Positions 13,543-22,311 of a stretch of 22,379 nucleotides of DNA are shown piece after piece. The stretch's first letter is position 1, and every line of letters begins with the position of its first letter. Source of the DNA: CAG-611 sp964487215 (GTDB lineage: Bacteria > Bacillota_I > Bacilli_A > RF39 > UBA660); contig CAZAPU010000010.1 in the NCBI GenBank assembly GCA_964487215.1, forward strand, positions 1 to 22,379, in the 5' to 3' direction. A model generated the notes under the pieces. It saw only the letters and a program-made list of their open reading frames with translations, did no database searches and had not been told where the DNA came from. Both the position numbers and the translations under genes were made by a program.

Positions 13543-15625
13543 TCTTATCACCCTTTACTATTTCAAAATCTATTTCCCTAGATTCTTTATTAGCTTTTGT
13601 AACTATTATTTTTATTCTGTCTCCTAAACGATATGTTTTTTTACTTCCTTCTCCAATAATTATTTCCATTTCTTCATTATAATTATAAAAATCATCCATA
13701 GTATTATAGCCTACTCTACCTTCAACAAAATTTTCTAGTTGAACAAACATTCCATGATTAGTAAAACCAACTATTTTACCTTCAAATTCTTTACCAATAT
13801 AATTACTCATATAATCAGCCATCTTCATTTTATCAGCTTCTTTTTCTACTGAATCTGCTATTACTTCCATTTCTGATGAATGATTAGCAATATCTATTAA
13901 ATTAGCTTTATAATTTTCATTTTGAATTTTTTCTATGCTTCCGTCTAAGATATAAGTCAATATACGATGAACTGTAGTATCTGGATATCTTCTTATAGGA
14001 GAAGTAAAATGAGTATATGCTTCACCCTTTCTACTACTAATTCCTATACCAAAATGTCCTTCATTTATATTCATATATACAGCTTTTGCCATACATCTTA
14101 ATATCATTGATGAATAAATATCATAGTTTTTACTTGTTTTTAATTTTGCTAATATATTTTGTAAATTTTTAGGATCTTTCATATTAATATTTAATTCTAA
14201 TTTTTCTCCATAACTTTTTATTATACCTACAGTTTTTTGTAATCTTTCCTCATCTGGTAAATCATGAACTCTATAAATACTATTTAAACCCATATTATAA
14301 ATATAAGTTGCTACTGTTTCATTAGCAGCTAACATAAAATCTTCTATTAAATTTTCTCCAGTCCCTTGTATTCTTATTCCAATATCAATTACTTTACCTT
14401 TATCATCAACATTTATTTTTATCTCATGAGAATCAAAATCTAATGAACCTCTTTTTATTCTCATTTTATGTAAAATATCTGCAAGCTTCTTCATTTGCTT
14501 TAATGTATCAACAAATTTTTCATATCCTTCTGGAATAATATCTTCATCTAATATTTGATTTACTTTATTATAAGTCATCTGAATATTAGAACAAATTACA
14601 CTTTTATATATATCAAAATTAATTAAACTTCCTTCTTGATCAAATTCCATATCACAAGAAATAGCAAAACGATCAACATTAGGATTCAATGAACAAATTC
14701 CATTTGATAATTGAACTGGATACATTGGAGAAACAACTCCAGGCATATAAACACTAGTACCCTTTTCTCTAGCATCTTTATCTATGTTACTATTTTCTTT
14801 TACATAATAAGAAACATCTGCTATATGTACTCCAAGTAAATAATTATTATTAGGTAATATTTCTAAGCTTATTGCATCATCTATATCTTTTGTATCATCG
14901 CCATCAATAGTAAAAATCATTTTATTTCTTAAATCTTTTCTATTTTTTATATCATTTACATCAATTTCACTAGGAATATCTTTTAATTCTAAAATTGTTT
15001 CGTCACTAAACTCATCATTTATACCATATTCATAAAGTATCTTTTTTTCATCTAATCTAGGTGCATTTTTATGACCAATTATTTTATCTAAAGTACATCT
15101 ATAATATTTACTAACTTTAGTTTTATCTATTTTTATTCCTACTAACATTCCATCTACTATAGAATTATCAATATCTATTTTATACTTTTCTCTTCCAACT
15201 ACTGCAAACCTTTCATTTTTAATTGTTTTTATTTCTGCAATAATACCATGTCTTTCAATTATTTCTTTTATATTTCCAATCATATAATTAAAATCAGTTA
15301 TTCTAACTAATACTTTATCTCCTTCAAGAGCACCAAATGATTTATTATCATTAATAACAATATATTCACCATTACTAAGAACATAATATTCTCCATTTCT
15401 TTTTACATGAAAAATTCCTTCTTTAAATGGATTTAAAGTATATAAGCCTTTTTTAGAATTAATGCAATAAATAAGCTTTTCTTCTAATAATTCATTCATA
15501 GTGCTTTTTATTATATTAAATTGTTTCTCATCAAATTCTGTATGATAAATTTTATTATATACATCCTGCATTGATATTGCATTATTTCTAGTAAGCTTTA
15601 AAATTTCTAAAATTCGTTCTCTCAT
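13526..15625 (-). CDS. rnr: ribonuclease R
   Basis: A processive 3'-5' exoribonuclease that degrades structured RNA and, with SmpB and tmRNA, clears faulty mRNAs. About 700 residues, normal for the family: an N-terminal helix-turn-helix (about 1-65), cold-shock-like domains (about 70-190), the RNB catalytic domain (about 235-560) with TIDGDDTKDIDDAISLE carrying the metal-binding Asp residues, GVHIADVSYYV and HFTSPIRRYPDTTVHR, and a C-terminal S1 domain (EGKIVGFTNHGMFVQLENFVEGRV). ATG at 15625 after AGAGGTG is preferred; the GTG at 15637 overlaps that site, and choosing it would add four residues. secG lies upstream behind a strong terminator and smpB overlaps downstream. Confidence 0.97.
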   Translation of the reverse strand: MRERILEILKLTRNNAISMQDVYNKIYHTEFDEKQFNIIKSTMNELLEEKLIYCINSKKGLYTLNPFKEGIFHVKRNGEYYVLSNGEYIVINDNKSFGALEGDKVLVRITDFNYMIGNIKEIIERHGIIAEIKTIKNERFAVVGREKYKIDIDNSIVDGMLVGIKIDKTKVSKYYRCTLDKIIGHKNAPRLDEKKILYEYGINDEFSDETILELKDIPSEIDVNDIKNRKDLRNKMIFTIDGDDTKDIDDAISLEILPNNNYLLGVHIADVSYYVKENSNIDKDAREKGTSVYMPGVVSPMYPVQLSNGICSLNPNVDRFAISCDMEFDQEGSLINFDIYKSVICSNIQMTYNKVNQILDEDIIPEGYEKFVDTLKQMKKLADILHKMRIKRGSLDFDSHEIKINVDDKGKVIDIGIRIQGTGENLIEDFMLAANETVATYIYNMGLNSIYRVHDLPDEERLQKTVGIIKSYGEKLELNINMKDPKNLQNILAKLKTSKNYDIYSSMILRCMAKAVYMNINEGHFGIGISSRKGEAYTHFTSPIRRYPDTTVHRILTYILDGSIEKIQNENYKANLIDIANHSSEMEVIADSVEKEADKMKMADYMSNYIGKEFEGKIVGFTNHGMFVQLENFVEGRVGYNTMDDFYNYNEEMEIIIGEGSKKTYRLGDRIKIIVTKANKESREIDFEIVKGDKNGNIK

Positions 15626-15662
15626 TACTGCATTCACCTCTCTTTTATAATAACATAAAAAT

Positions 15663-15693
15663 AAAAAAAATACTTAAGTTAAACTTAAGTATT
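15663..15693 (-). terminator. terminator of secG
   Basis: AATACTTAAG pairs with CTTAAGTATT (15684-15693 and 15669-15678) in a 10-bp stem with a 5-base loop, followed by eight T on the minus strand. It implies that rnr has its own promoter or relies on read-through. Confidence 0.85.
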
Positions 15694-15700
15694 ACCCTTT

Positions 15701-15916
15701 TTACATAAAAGATATTATTAGACAAGTAACAAAAAATACTATTCCTAATACAAGTGTAGTATTACTTATAATAAGTTCACTACCTCTTTCTTTTCTATTT
15801 TTAAATAAGTCTCCAGCACCACCTGTAATAATTTGTGAAGCACCTTCTGCTTTACCGCTTTGAAGTAATACTAAAGCTATTAATATAACACTTATTACTA
15901 TTAAAAATGTACCCAT
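15701..15916 (-). CDS. secG: preprotein translocase subunit SecG
   Basis: A small membrane subunit of the SecYEG export channel that helps SecA-driven translocation. The 71 residues form two hydrophobic segments (about 3-20 and 49-70) around the family motif LLQSGKAEGASQIITGGAGDLF. The ATG has an AAGGAGG site. It heads the Firmicute-type secG-rnr-smpB series. Confidence 0.95.
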   Translation of the reverse strand: MGTFLIVISVILIALVLLQSGKAEGASQIITGGAGDLFKNRKERGSELIISNTTLVLGIVFFVTCLIISFM

Positions 15917-15943
15917 ATTTTTGCCTCCTTAAATAACATAAAT

Positions 15944-15972
15944 ATATTAACATAAAAAAAATAATAATGCAA
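15944..15972 (-). promoter_or_regulatory. promoter of secG
   Basis: TTGCAT (15967-15972), 17 bases, TAATAT (15944-15949) on the minus strand. Confidence 0.5.
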
Positions 15973-15984
15973 TTTATTTATATA

Positions 15985-16857
15985 TTAAAATATTAAAAAA
16001 CAAATATAAAGTATTACAATAAATATTGATGGTAATATATATATTAATTTATTACTACAATTATTTCTTTTTGTTTGATACAAATTAATTATTGTAGTAA
16101 TTAAACATAATTCTAAAAGTAAAATATTTTTAAAATCTACAAAAGAGTATATTTGATTCTTTGCTAAAATAATATCTCCAATAGCAAAAACTAAAAGATT
16201 GAATAAAATACTTCCAATTATATCTGATAAAGCTAAATCATAACTATTTAATTTTATTAAAGCAATAAAAGTTATTACTTCAGGTAAACTAGTTACAATA
16301 CCTAATAATGTTGCACCAATTAAACTAGTAGAAATACTAGGATTAATTGTTGAAATAATATTAACAACAAATGTTAATAAACTACTTATAATAATTATTG
16401 ATATTGCACAAATTATGAACTTAAAAATTAATTTATTTTTATCAATTTTATTTTCTAAAATAGAAACGGCATTTTCTTCTTTTTTTGAAACATTAAATAT
16501 ATAAACTATGTAATTAATGATGATAATTATACTAGTTATTCCAATATTAAATATTGATATATTGATAATACCTAAAAATGATAAAAGCATAAATATATAA
16601 TTAATTATTAATATTAAATAAATTAATAAATAGTTCTTTGTTGTTTTACTATAGAACATTTTTCTTATTAGAATAATATCAAAGAAGCACATGATTGATA
16701 TATTAAATAAATTACTACCTAAAATATCTCCAATAGCTAAATAAACATTATCTAAACTTATTGCAGTATAACAAGTTATAAGTTCAGGTAAACTAGTTAT
16801 TCCTGCTAGTAAAATTCCTCCAATTAAGGCTTTATTAATATTTGTGGTTTTGCTCAT
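15985..16857 (-). CDS. sodium/calcium exchanger (CaCA) family protein, open part
   Basis: An integral membrane cation antiporter of the CaCA family. It has two inverted alpha repeats: GITSLPELITCYTAI...GDILGSNLFNI near the N-terminus and GATLLGIVTSLPEVITFIAL...SDIIGSILFNLL in the second half, each followed by hydrophobic helices. The first ATG in the uninterrupted frame is at 16857, but it has no ribosome binding site and removes the first membrane helix. The frame continues upstream to an ATG at 16935 through one TGA (16927-16929); see the next entry. With those 26 codons the protein would be 316 residues, normal for the short members of the family. Either it is damaged, or translation handles the TGA. 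Ion specificity cannot be told. Confidence 0.85.
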   Translation of the reverse strand: MSKTTNINKALIGGILLAGITSLPELITCYTAISLDNVYLAIGDILGSNLFNISIMCFFDIILIRKMFYSKTTKNYLLIYLILIINYIFMLLSFLGIINISIFNIGITSIIIIINYIVYIFNVSKKEENAVSILENKIDKNKLIFKFIICAISIIIISSLLTFVVNIISTINPSISTSLIGATLLGIVTSLPEVITFIALIKLNSYDLALSDIIGSILFNLLVFAIGDIILAKNQIYSFVDFKNILLLELCLITTIINLYQTKRNNCSNKLIYILPSIFIVILYICFLIF

Positions 16858-16935
16858 TAAATCGGCATAATAAGATAATCTAATACTTAAATATACTGTT
16901 AAAAATGCTAATATTAAAAATAATATTCAAATCAT
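16858..16935 (-). other. upstream N-terminal extension of the exchanger, interrupted by TGA at codon 3
   Basis: In frame with the exchanger, ATG (16933-16935) follows GGTGAT at good spacing. It reads M-I-(TGA)-I-L-F-L-I-L-A-F-L-T-V-Y-L-S-I-R-L-S-Y-Y-A-D-L before the downstream Met. This is exactly the first membrane helix and the pre-alpha-repeat segment expected of the family. A TGG-to-TGA change would explain it. Confidence 0.7.
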
Positions 16936-16973
16936 TGTATCACCATTTAAGTATATGAAAAAATCTATAAACA

Positions 16974-16996
16974 AAAACACCAAAATTTGGTGTTTA
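16974..16996 (-). terminator. terminator of eno
   Basis: AAACACCAAA (16986-16995 complement) pairs with TTTGGTGTTT (16975-16984 complement) on the minus strand, followed by TTGTTT. The eno stop codon at 16994-16996 overlaps its 5' arm. Confidence 0.7.
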
Positions 16997-18214
16997 TTTT
17001 TGTAATTGTTCTTCTATTCTAATTAGACGATTATATTTACAAATTCTTTCTCCTCTTGAAATAGAACCTGTTTTCAATTGTTTTAAATCAAGTCCTACTG
17101 CTATATCAGCAATAAATGTATCTTCTGTTTCACCGCTTCGATGAGAAATAATTGTTTTATAATTGTTTTGCTTAGCTAACTCAATCGCTTTAAACATTTC
17201 AGTCATAGTACCTATTTGATTGGCTTTTAATAATATTGAGTTAGCAGCTTTCATTTCTATACCCTTTTTTAATCGATTTATATTAGTAGTAAATAAATCA
17301 TCTCCAACTATTTGAATATTAACAATTTCTGTTAATAATTTAAACCCTTCATAATCATTTTCAACAAAAGGATCTTCAATAGATACAATAGGATATTTTT
17401 GAATTAAGTTTTTATATAACTCAATAAGATCTTCTCTAGAATATTTTTGTTTATTAATTAAATAAATATTTTCATCTTTATTATAAAAACTAGATGCTGC
17501 AATATCTAAACAAATATTAACATCCTCTCTTAATTTATATCCAGCATTATTAATAGCCAAACATATTATGTCAAGAGCTTCTTCATTATTCTCTAAATTA
17601 GGAGCAAAACCGCCTTCATCGCCTACTGCAGTAATATTTCCATTTTCCTTTAATATTTTTTTTAAACAGTAAAATATTTCTGAAGCAATTTGTACTTGTT
17701 CTTTAATAGATTTTCTATTAGGCATAATCATAAACTCTTGAAAATCTAAATTATTATCAGCATGCATTCCTCCATTTAAAATATTAAACATACAATTAGG
17801 AATCGAATAATTATTACCCACAAATTGATATAATTCTTTATTATTATATTTAGCACAAGCTTTTAAATATCCAAGAGATACCGAAAGAATAGCATTAGCA
17901 CCTAATTTACTTTTATTCTCCGTACCATCTAATTCAATTAAAATATTATCTAATTCTTCTTGTTTTAAATCTTCTTTATTTAATAAAACTGGTTTAATAA
18001 TATTTAAAACATTATCAATAGCAGTTTTAACACCTTTACCCAAATATCTATTATCATTATCCCTAAGTTCTAAGGCTTCATTAGAACCAGTTGATGCTCC
18101 ACTAGGTATACTTGCTCTACCAAAAATTCCATTTTCTAAAATAACATCTGTTTCTATCGTAGGATAGCCTCTTGAATCTAAAATTTCTCTTGATTTTATA
18201 TCAACTATTTTCAT
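16994..18214 (-). CDS. eno: enolase
   Basis: Catalyses 2-phosphoglycerate to phosphoenolpyruvate in glycolysis. From ATG 18214 (AAGGAGAG site) it has 406 residues, somewhat shorter than the usual 420-430; earlier in-frame codons up to 18250 precede the ribosome binding site and are not used. Key parts are REILDSRGYPTIE, ASIPSGASTG, GANAILSVS, NILNGGMHADN, the catalytic GDEGGFAPN (Glu200), magnesium ligands in CLDIAAS, SIEDP and GDDLF, and the catalytic Lys330 in LLKANQIGT, then SHRSGETEDTFIADIAVGL. All active-site residues are present. It is divergent from the FemAB gene. Confidence 0.98.
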   Translation of the reverse strand: MKIVDIKSREILDSRGYPTIETDVILENGIFGRASIPSGASTGSNEALELRDNDNRYLGKGVKTAIDNVLNIIKPVLLNKEDLKQEELDNILIELDGTENKSKLGANAILSVSLGYLKACAKYNNKELYQFVGNNYSIPNCMFNILNGGMHADNNLDFQEFMIMPNRKSIKEQVQIASEIFYCLKKILKENGNITAVGDEGGFAPNLENNEEALDIICLAINNAGYKLREDVNICLDIAASSFYNKDENIYLINKQKYSREDLIELYKNLIQKYPIVSIEDPFVENDYEGFKLLTEIVNIQIVGDDLFTTNINRLKKGIEMKAANSILLKANQIGTMTEMFKAIELAKQNNYKTIISHRSGETEDTFIADIAVGLDLKQLKTGSISRGERICKYNRLIRIEEQLQK

Positions 18215-18241
18215 AATAACTCTCCTTTTATTTATAATATT

Positions 18242-18270
18242 ATTATACAAAAAAAAATAGCTATTTGAAA
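18242..18270 (-). promoter_or_regulatory. promoter of eno
   Basis: TTTCAA (18265-18270), 17 bases, TATAAT (18242-18247) on the minus strand, 28 bases before the eno ATG. Confidence 0.55.
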
Positions 18271-18277
18271 GTTTATA

Positions 18278-18306
18278 TTGCTTTTTTCTTCAAAAAATAA
18301 TATTAT
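18278..18306 (+). promoter_or_regulatory. possible promoter of the FemAB-family gene
   Basis: TTGCTT (18278-18283), 17 bases, TATTAT (18301-18306). The region is very A/T-rich, so other -10 choices exist. Confidence 0.35.
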
Positions 18307-18352
18307 ATATATAGAAAATACTTAGAATAAAAAGAATGAAAGGTGTGATATT

Positions 18353-19615
18353 TTGAAATTAGTTATTTTAACCCCCGAACAATTTGATACATTCTCTTAT
18401 AATCATCCTTTACATTCTTATTATCAAACAAGTATGTATGCTAATTTAATGAAAAATTACAATTATGAAATCAGCTATTATGGTTTTGTAGATGATAATA
18501 ATAATTTAATTGGAGCAACCTTAATACTAACTCAAAAAATATTTGGTAATTTAAAATATGGCTATGCTCCAAGAGGCTTTTTAATTGACTATGATAATAA
18601 AATATTATTAAAAGAAATTACATTAAGATTTAAAGCCTATTTTGCTAAGAAAAAATATTTATTCTTAAAAATAGATCCACTTGTTATAAATAATAAAAGA
18701 GATAGAGACGGAAATATAATACCAAGTCCCTATTCAAGTGACCTTATATCATATTTACAATCGATTGGATATAGTTACTTTGGAGAAAACAAGTTCTTTG
18801 GTACTTTAAAACCAAGATGGAATGCAATATTAAAAGTTACTGGTTCAAGTACAACATTATTTAAAAATTTTGATAGCCATGTAAGAAACAAAATTAGAAA
18901 AGCTCAAAGTAGAGGAATAGAAATATTTCAAGGTACAAAAGAAGATATAAAACTTTTTTATACTTTTGTAGCAAAAAAACATTATAGAAAATTAAGTTAT
19001 TATCAAACTTTTTCAGAAACATTTGGTTCTAATTTTGAAATATATTTTGCAAGATTAAATACTGAATCATATTTAAAAAACATAAAGAAATTATATGAAT
19101 TAGAATTAGCAAAAAATGAAAATATAAATAATGAAATACAAGAAAAGAGTTTAAGTGGTTCCGTTAGTGAAAAAATTATGAACTCAAAATTAACATCAGA
19201 TAAATTAATTGCCGTATATAAAGAAGAATTAGAAACAGCATCAAATTTGTTTACCAAATATCCAGAAGGTATAATAATTGGTGCAACTTCAATAATATTA
19301 GATAGAAATGGTGTTGAATTACTAATTGAAGGTCAAAATAAAGATTATGGTTTATATTATCCATTATATCTATTAAAATGGCATATAATTGATAAATATG
19401 CAAAGCAAGGTGCTGTATATTTTGATTTAAATGCTATTACTGGATTCTTTGAAGATACTAATAAATACAAGGGTTTGAATGAAACAAAGTTAGGATTTAA
19501 TGCTGATGTAACAGAATATGTTGGAGAGTTTGATTTAGTTATTAAACCAGCAACATATAAATTTTATTGTAAAACTAAACTTTGGAGAAGAATAATGAAA
19601 AATAAAACAAAATAA
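18353..19615 (+). CDS. FemAB/FemX-family peptidoglycan bridge aminoacyltransferase
   Basis: Enzymes of this family use aminoacyl-tRNA to add amino acids to the stem peptide of lipid II at the cytoplasmic membrane face. The 420 residues show the two-GNAT-domain layout: FSYNHPLHSYYQTSMYANL near the start, KIFGNLKYGYAPRGFLIDY, FLKIDP, W(N)AIL..., FDSHVRNKIRKAQSRGIEIFQGT, an inserted charged helical stretch (about 225-300) typical of the tRNA-interacting coiled coil, and YPLYLLKWHIIDKYAKQGAVYFDLNAITG, FKLGFN-like TKLGFNADVTEYVGEFDLVI at the end. The start is TTG (18353) behind AAAGGTG, giving the family start MKLVILTPEQFD. Which amino acid is added cannot be told. It implies a peptidoglycan wall, arguing against a wall-less mycoplasma. 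Confidence 0.9.
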   Translation: MKLVILTPEQFDTFSYNHPLHSYYQTSMYANLMKNYNYEISYYGFVDDNNNLIGATLILTQKIFGNLKYGYAPRGFLIDYDNKILLKEITLRFKAYFAKKKYLFLKIDPLVINNKRDRDGNIIPSPYSSDLISYLQSIGYSYFGENKFFGTLKPRWNAILKVTGSSTTLFKNFDSHVRNKIRKAQSRGIEIFQGTKEDIKLFYTFVAKKHYRKLSYYQTFSETFGSNFEIYFARLNTESYLKNIKKLYELELAKNENINNEIQEKSLSGSVSEKIMNSKLTSDKLIAVYKEELETASNLFTKYPEGIIIGATSIILDRNGVELLIEGQNKDYGLYYPLYLLKWHIIDKYAKQGAVYFDLNAITGFFEDTNKYKGLNETKLGFNADVTEYVGEFDLVIKPATYKFYCKTKLWRRIMKNKTK

Positions 19616-19635
19616 AACTTGGAAATCCAAGTTTT
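19614..19635. terminator. bidirectional terminator between the FemAB gene and gapA
   Basis: AAAACTTGG (19614-19622) pairs with CCAAGTTTT (19627-19635), 4-base loop, with T-runs on the plus strand and A/T-rich sequence on the other side. It separates two convergent genes. Confidence 0.85.
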
Positions 19636-19637
19636 TT

Positions 19638-20630
19638 TTATAATGTTTTAGCTAATCTTACCATTTGAGTACTATAACCTAATTCATTATCATACCAAGC
19701 AACTACATTTATTAGTTGCTTATTATCAACTTCTTGTACAGTAGTTAATAAACCATCTACTAATGCACCTTGATGACTACCAATAATATCAGATGAAACA
19801 ATTGGATCAAAGGTTATATTTATAGTTTCATTAGTGTTATATACAAAAGCATTGTTTATATCATCTTTAGTCACTTTATCTTCTAATTCAAGAATTAAAT
19901 TTATTAATGATCCTGTTGAAGTAGGTACTCTTATAGCAGTGCCATCTATTTTTCCTTTTAAATTTGGAAGTACATTGCTGATTGCTTTTGCAGCACCTGT
20001 TGTTGTTGGCACAATATTCATTGCAGCAGCTCTACATCTTCTTTCTTCGATATCTTTTTTATGAGATACATCTAGAATAACTTGATCGTTTGTATAAGCA
20101 TGCACTGTTGTCATATGACCTCTTAATACATGAAAATTATCATCTAATATTTTAAGAACTGGTGCTAAACAATTAGTAGTACAACTAGCAGCACTAATTA
20201 TTTGCTCACTTCCATCTAGTATTGAATTATTTACATTAAATACTATTGTTTTCATGTCGCCCTTACCAGGTGCAGAAATTAATACCTTTTTTGCTCCTGC
20301 ATCAATATGCTTCATTGCTAATTCATACTTTGTGAATTTACCAGTACATTCCATTACTAAATCTATACCTAGATCTTTCCAAGGTAAATTAACAGGATCC
20401 ATTTCTTTAAAAATTCTTATTTTCTTACTTCCTACTATTAAATAATCATCTTCATAACTTATTTCATTTATTTTATATTTTCCATAATTTGTATCATATT
20501 TAAGTAAATATGCTAATTGTTTGGCATCACATAAATCATTAATGGCTACTACTTCAAAAAAAGTATCTTTTTCCATTAGTTTAAAAACTAATCTTCCTAT
20601 TCTACCAAATCCATTAATTGCAACTTTCAT
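19638..20630 (-). CDS. gapA: glyceraldehyde-3-phosphate dehydrogenase, type I
   Basis: Oxidises and phosphorylates glyceraldehyde-3-phosphate with NAD in glycolysis. The 330 residues contain the nucleotide-binding start MKVAINGFGRIGR, AINDL, SAPGKGDM, the active-site SAASCTTNCLAP with catalytic Cys150, HAYTNDQ with His177, RRCRAAAMNIVPTTTGAAKA, the phosphate-site TAIRVPTSTGS, and WYDNELGYSTQMVRL. Asp32 (NDL) suggests NAD rather than NADP. ATG at 20630 follows AAGGGTGAT. It starts 14 bp after the nucleoside kinase gene, probably one operon, and ends against the shared terminator. Confidence 0.98.
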   Translation of the reverse strand: MKVAINGFGRIGRLVFKLMEKDTFFEVVAINDLCDAKQLAYLLKYDTNYGKYKINEISYEDDYLIVGSKKIRIFKEMDPVNLPWKDLGIDLVMECTGKFTKYELAMKHIDAGAKKVLISAPGKGDMKTIVFNVNNSILDGSEQIISAASCTTNCLAPVLKILDDNFHVLRGHMTTVHAYTNDQVILDVSHKKDIEERRCRAAAMNIVPTTTGAAKAISNVLPNLKGKIDGTAIRVPTSTGSLINLILELEDKVTKDDINNAFVYNTNETINITFDPIVSSDIIGSHQGALVDGLLTTVQEVDNKQLINVVAWYDNELGYSTQMVRLAKTL

Positions 20631-20644
20631 CTAATCACCCTTTC

Positions 20645-22297
20645 TTATTCAAAGAAACCATTACCAATAAATTCTCTTATTATAGAATCAGATGGTATTC
20701 CATCACTTGGAATTCCTAAAAACATTCTTAAAAAGTTTAATAATCTTTTTGCTTCACCATAATAAGGAGAAGTTGATTCTACATTATAAAGCAATGGTGT
20801 AGCATATAATTTTAAAACACCTATTTCATAAATTAAAGCTGTATTGTATATAGCATTAACATCATTTTGAAAAGGAAATATATATTTTTCTTCTCCTTCT
20901 CTAACTTTGTTCCATGTTTCTAATGTATTTTCTGCAGTATATCCTCTTGTCCTTGCATCCCTTACTATTCTTCTTAATAATCTTACATCTGATGTTGATA
21001 CTACATTTTGATTATCTATATTTAAACTTGTTAGTTCTGCAACATATAATTTATATTTATTTTCACTAGGAATCATTTTAGTTAATTCTTCATTTATTGC
21101 ATGTAAACCCTCAATAATAAGAATATCGTTTTTTTCTAATTTAATCGTGTTTCCTTTATATTCAGATTGTCCTGTTACAAAATTGAATGTTGGAATTTCC
21201 ACTGTTTCATTATTTAAAATTTTTTCTAAATCTTCATTAAATTTATCAACTCTAATTGCATTTAATGATTCAAAATCATATTTTCCATCTTTATCTTTTG
21301 GTGTTTCTTCTCTATTTTTAAAATAATCATCAATAGATAATGGTATTGGATTCATACCAAAACTCTTTAAAAACATAGATAATTTTCTTGAAGTTGTTGT
21401 TTTACCTGATGATGATGGACCTGCTATTAAAACTAATTTTAATTGATCTTTCTTATTAGCTATCTCTTCTGCAATAGTTAATAGCTTATTATTAGTTATT
21501 ACCTCATCCAACTTAATTATTCCTGATATTTTTCCATTTGAAACTAATTTATTAACATCTGCAGAAGATGTAATATTTATTTTTTTTAAATACTCATCAT
21601 ATTCATTAAAAATTGCAGTCATCTTACTATGATTAATATATTCAGGTATTTCTCCATCCAAATAAATAACAGGTATTTGTAATATAAAACTGTTGTTACT
21701 TATATAAGTTAAATCAAAATTAGTTAAGCAAGAAATACTAGGTGGCATAATTGAATAAAAATAATTAAATATTGCTCCTAATTTATATAAATTAACAAAG
21801 GTATTAGTATTATATTTTAATGTATCTGCTTTTACTTTATCATTTAAACTATTAAAATATTCAATAGCATCTATTCTTTTAGCAAATGTTTTTTCTATTA
21901 CTAAATTTTGACTCACTAATTCGTTAATTTTATTTTTTATGTTATCTATATCATTTTCAGAAATATTAAATGATGTTTTTATAAGAACCCCTTTATCAAT
22001 AGAGTTACATATTTTTATAGTATTATTTACTCCATATAATAAATTAACAGCATATATTAAAGCAAAATATAAGGTTCTTTGATATATTTTATTTCCTGTT
22101 CTATCGAGTAAATCTATAAATTTTATATTACAATCTTTTGTAATTTTAGTATTAAGTTCTTCTAAATCATTATCAACATAAGCTGCTAAAATTGCAAACT
22201 TAAAATTATCTTTAAAAAAATTGCTTATTTCTAATAAAGATATACCACTTTGATATTCATATTGTTTGTTATTAATTGTTACCCTTATTTTATTCAT
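20645..22297 (-). CDS. TGS-domain nucleoside (uridine-like) kinase
   Basis: A 550-residue cytoplasmic protein of the family annotated as nucleoside kinase. Residues 1-66 look like a TGS domain (beta-grasp, as in threonyl-tRNA synthetase). About 70-260 resembles the synthetase second additional domain. From 285 on is a uridine-kinase-like P-loop domain with Walker A GPSSSGKT (293-300), LSIDDYF, NFVTGQSEYKG, the ILIIEGLHAIN Walker-B-like strand and RRIVRDARTRG. Family knowledge: such proteins phosphorylate nucleosides, and the role of the front domains is unclear. ATG at 22297 has an AAGGAT site. It is upstream of gapA in the same direction. Confidence 0.88.
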   Translation of the reverse strand: MNKIRVTINNKQYEYQSGISLLEISNFFKDNFKFAILAAYVDNDLEELNTKITKDCNIKFIDLLDRTGNKIYQRTLYFALIYAVNLLYGVNNTIKICNSIDKGVLIKTSFNISENDIDNIKNKINELVSQNLVIEKTFAKRIDAIEYFNSLNDKVKADTLKYNTNTFVNLYKLGAIFNYFYSIMPPSISCLTNFDLTYISNNSFILQIPVIYLDGEIPEYINHSKMTAIFNEYDEYLKKINITSSADVNKLVSNGKISGIIKLDEVITNNKLLTIAEEIANKKDQLKLVLIAGPSSSGKTTTSRKLSMFLKSFGMNPIPLSIDDYFKNREETPKDKDGKYDFESLNAIRVDKFNEDLEKILNNETVEIPTFNFVTGQSEYKGNTIKLEKNDILIIEGLHAINEELTKMIPSENKYKLYVAELTSLNIDNQNVVSTSDVRLLRRIVRDARTRGYTAENTLETWNKVREGEEKYIFPFQNDVNAIYNTALIYEIGVLKLYATPLLYNVESTSPYYGEAKRLLNFLRMFLGIPSDGIPSDSIIREFIGNGFFE

Positions 22298-22311
22298 TTT
22301 ATCAATCCTTT

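Noticed and set aside
16927..16929. Genetic code 4 (UGA = Trp) for this organism
   Set aside because: All other genes use TGG for Trp without internal TGA, and smpB ends at TGA where the family normally ends. A single case is not enough.
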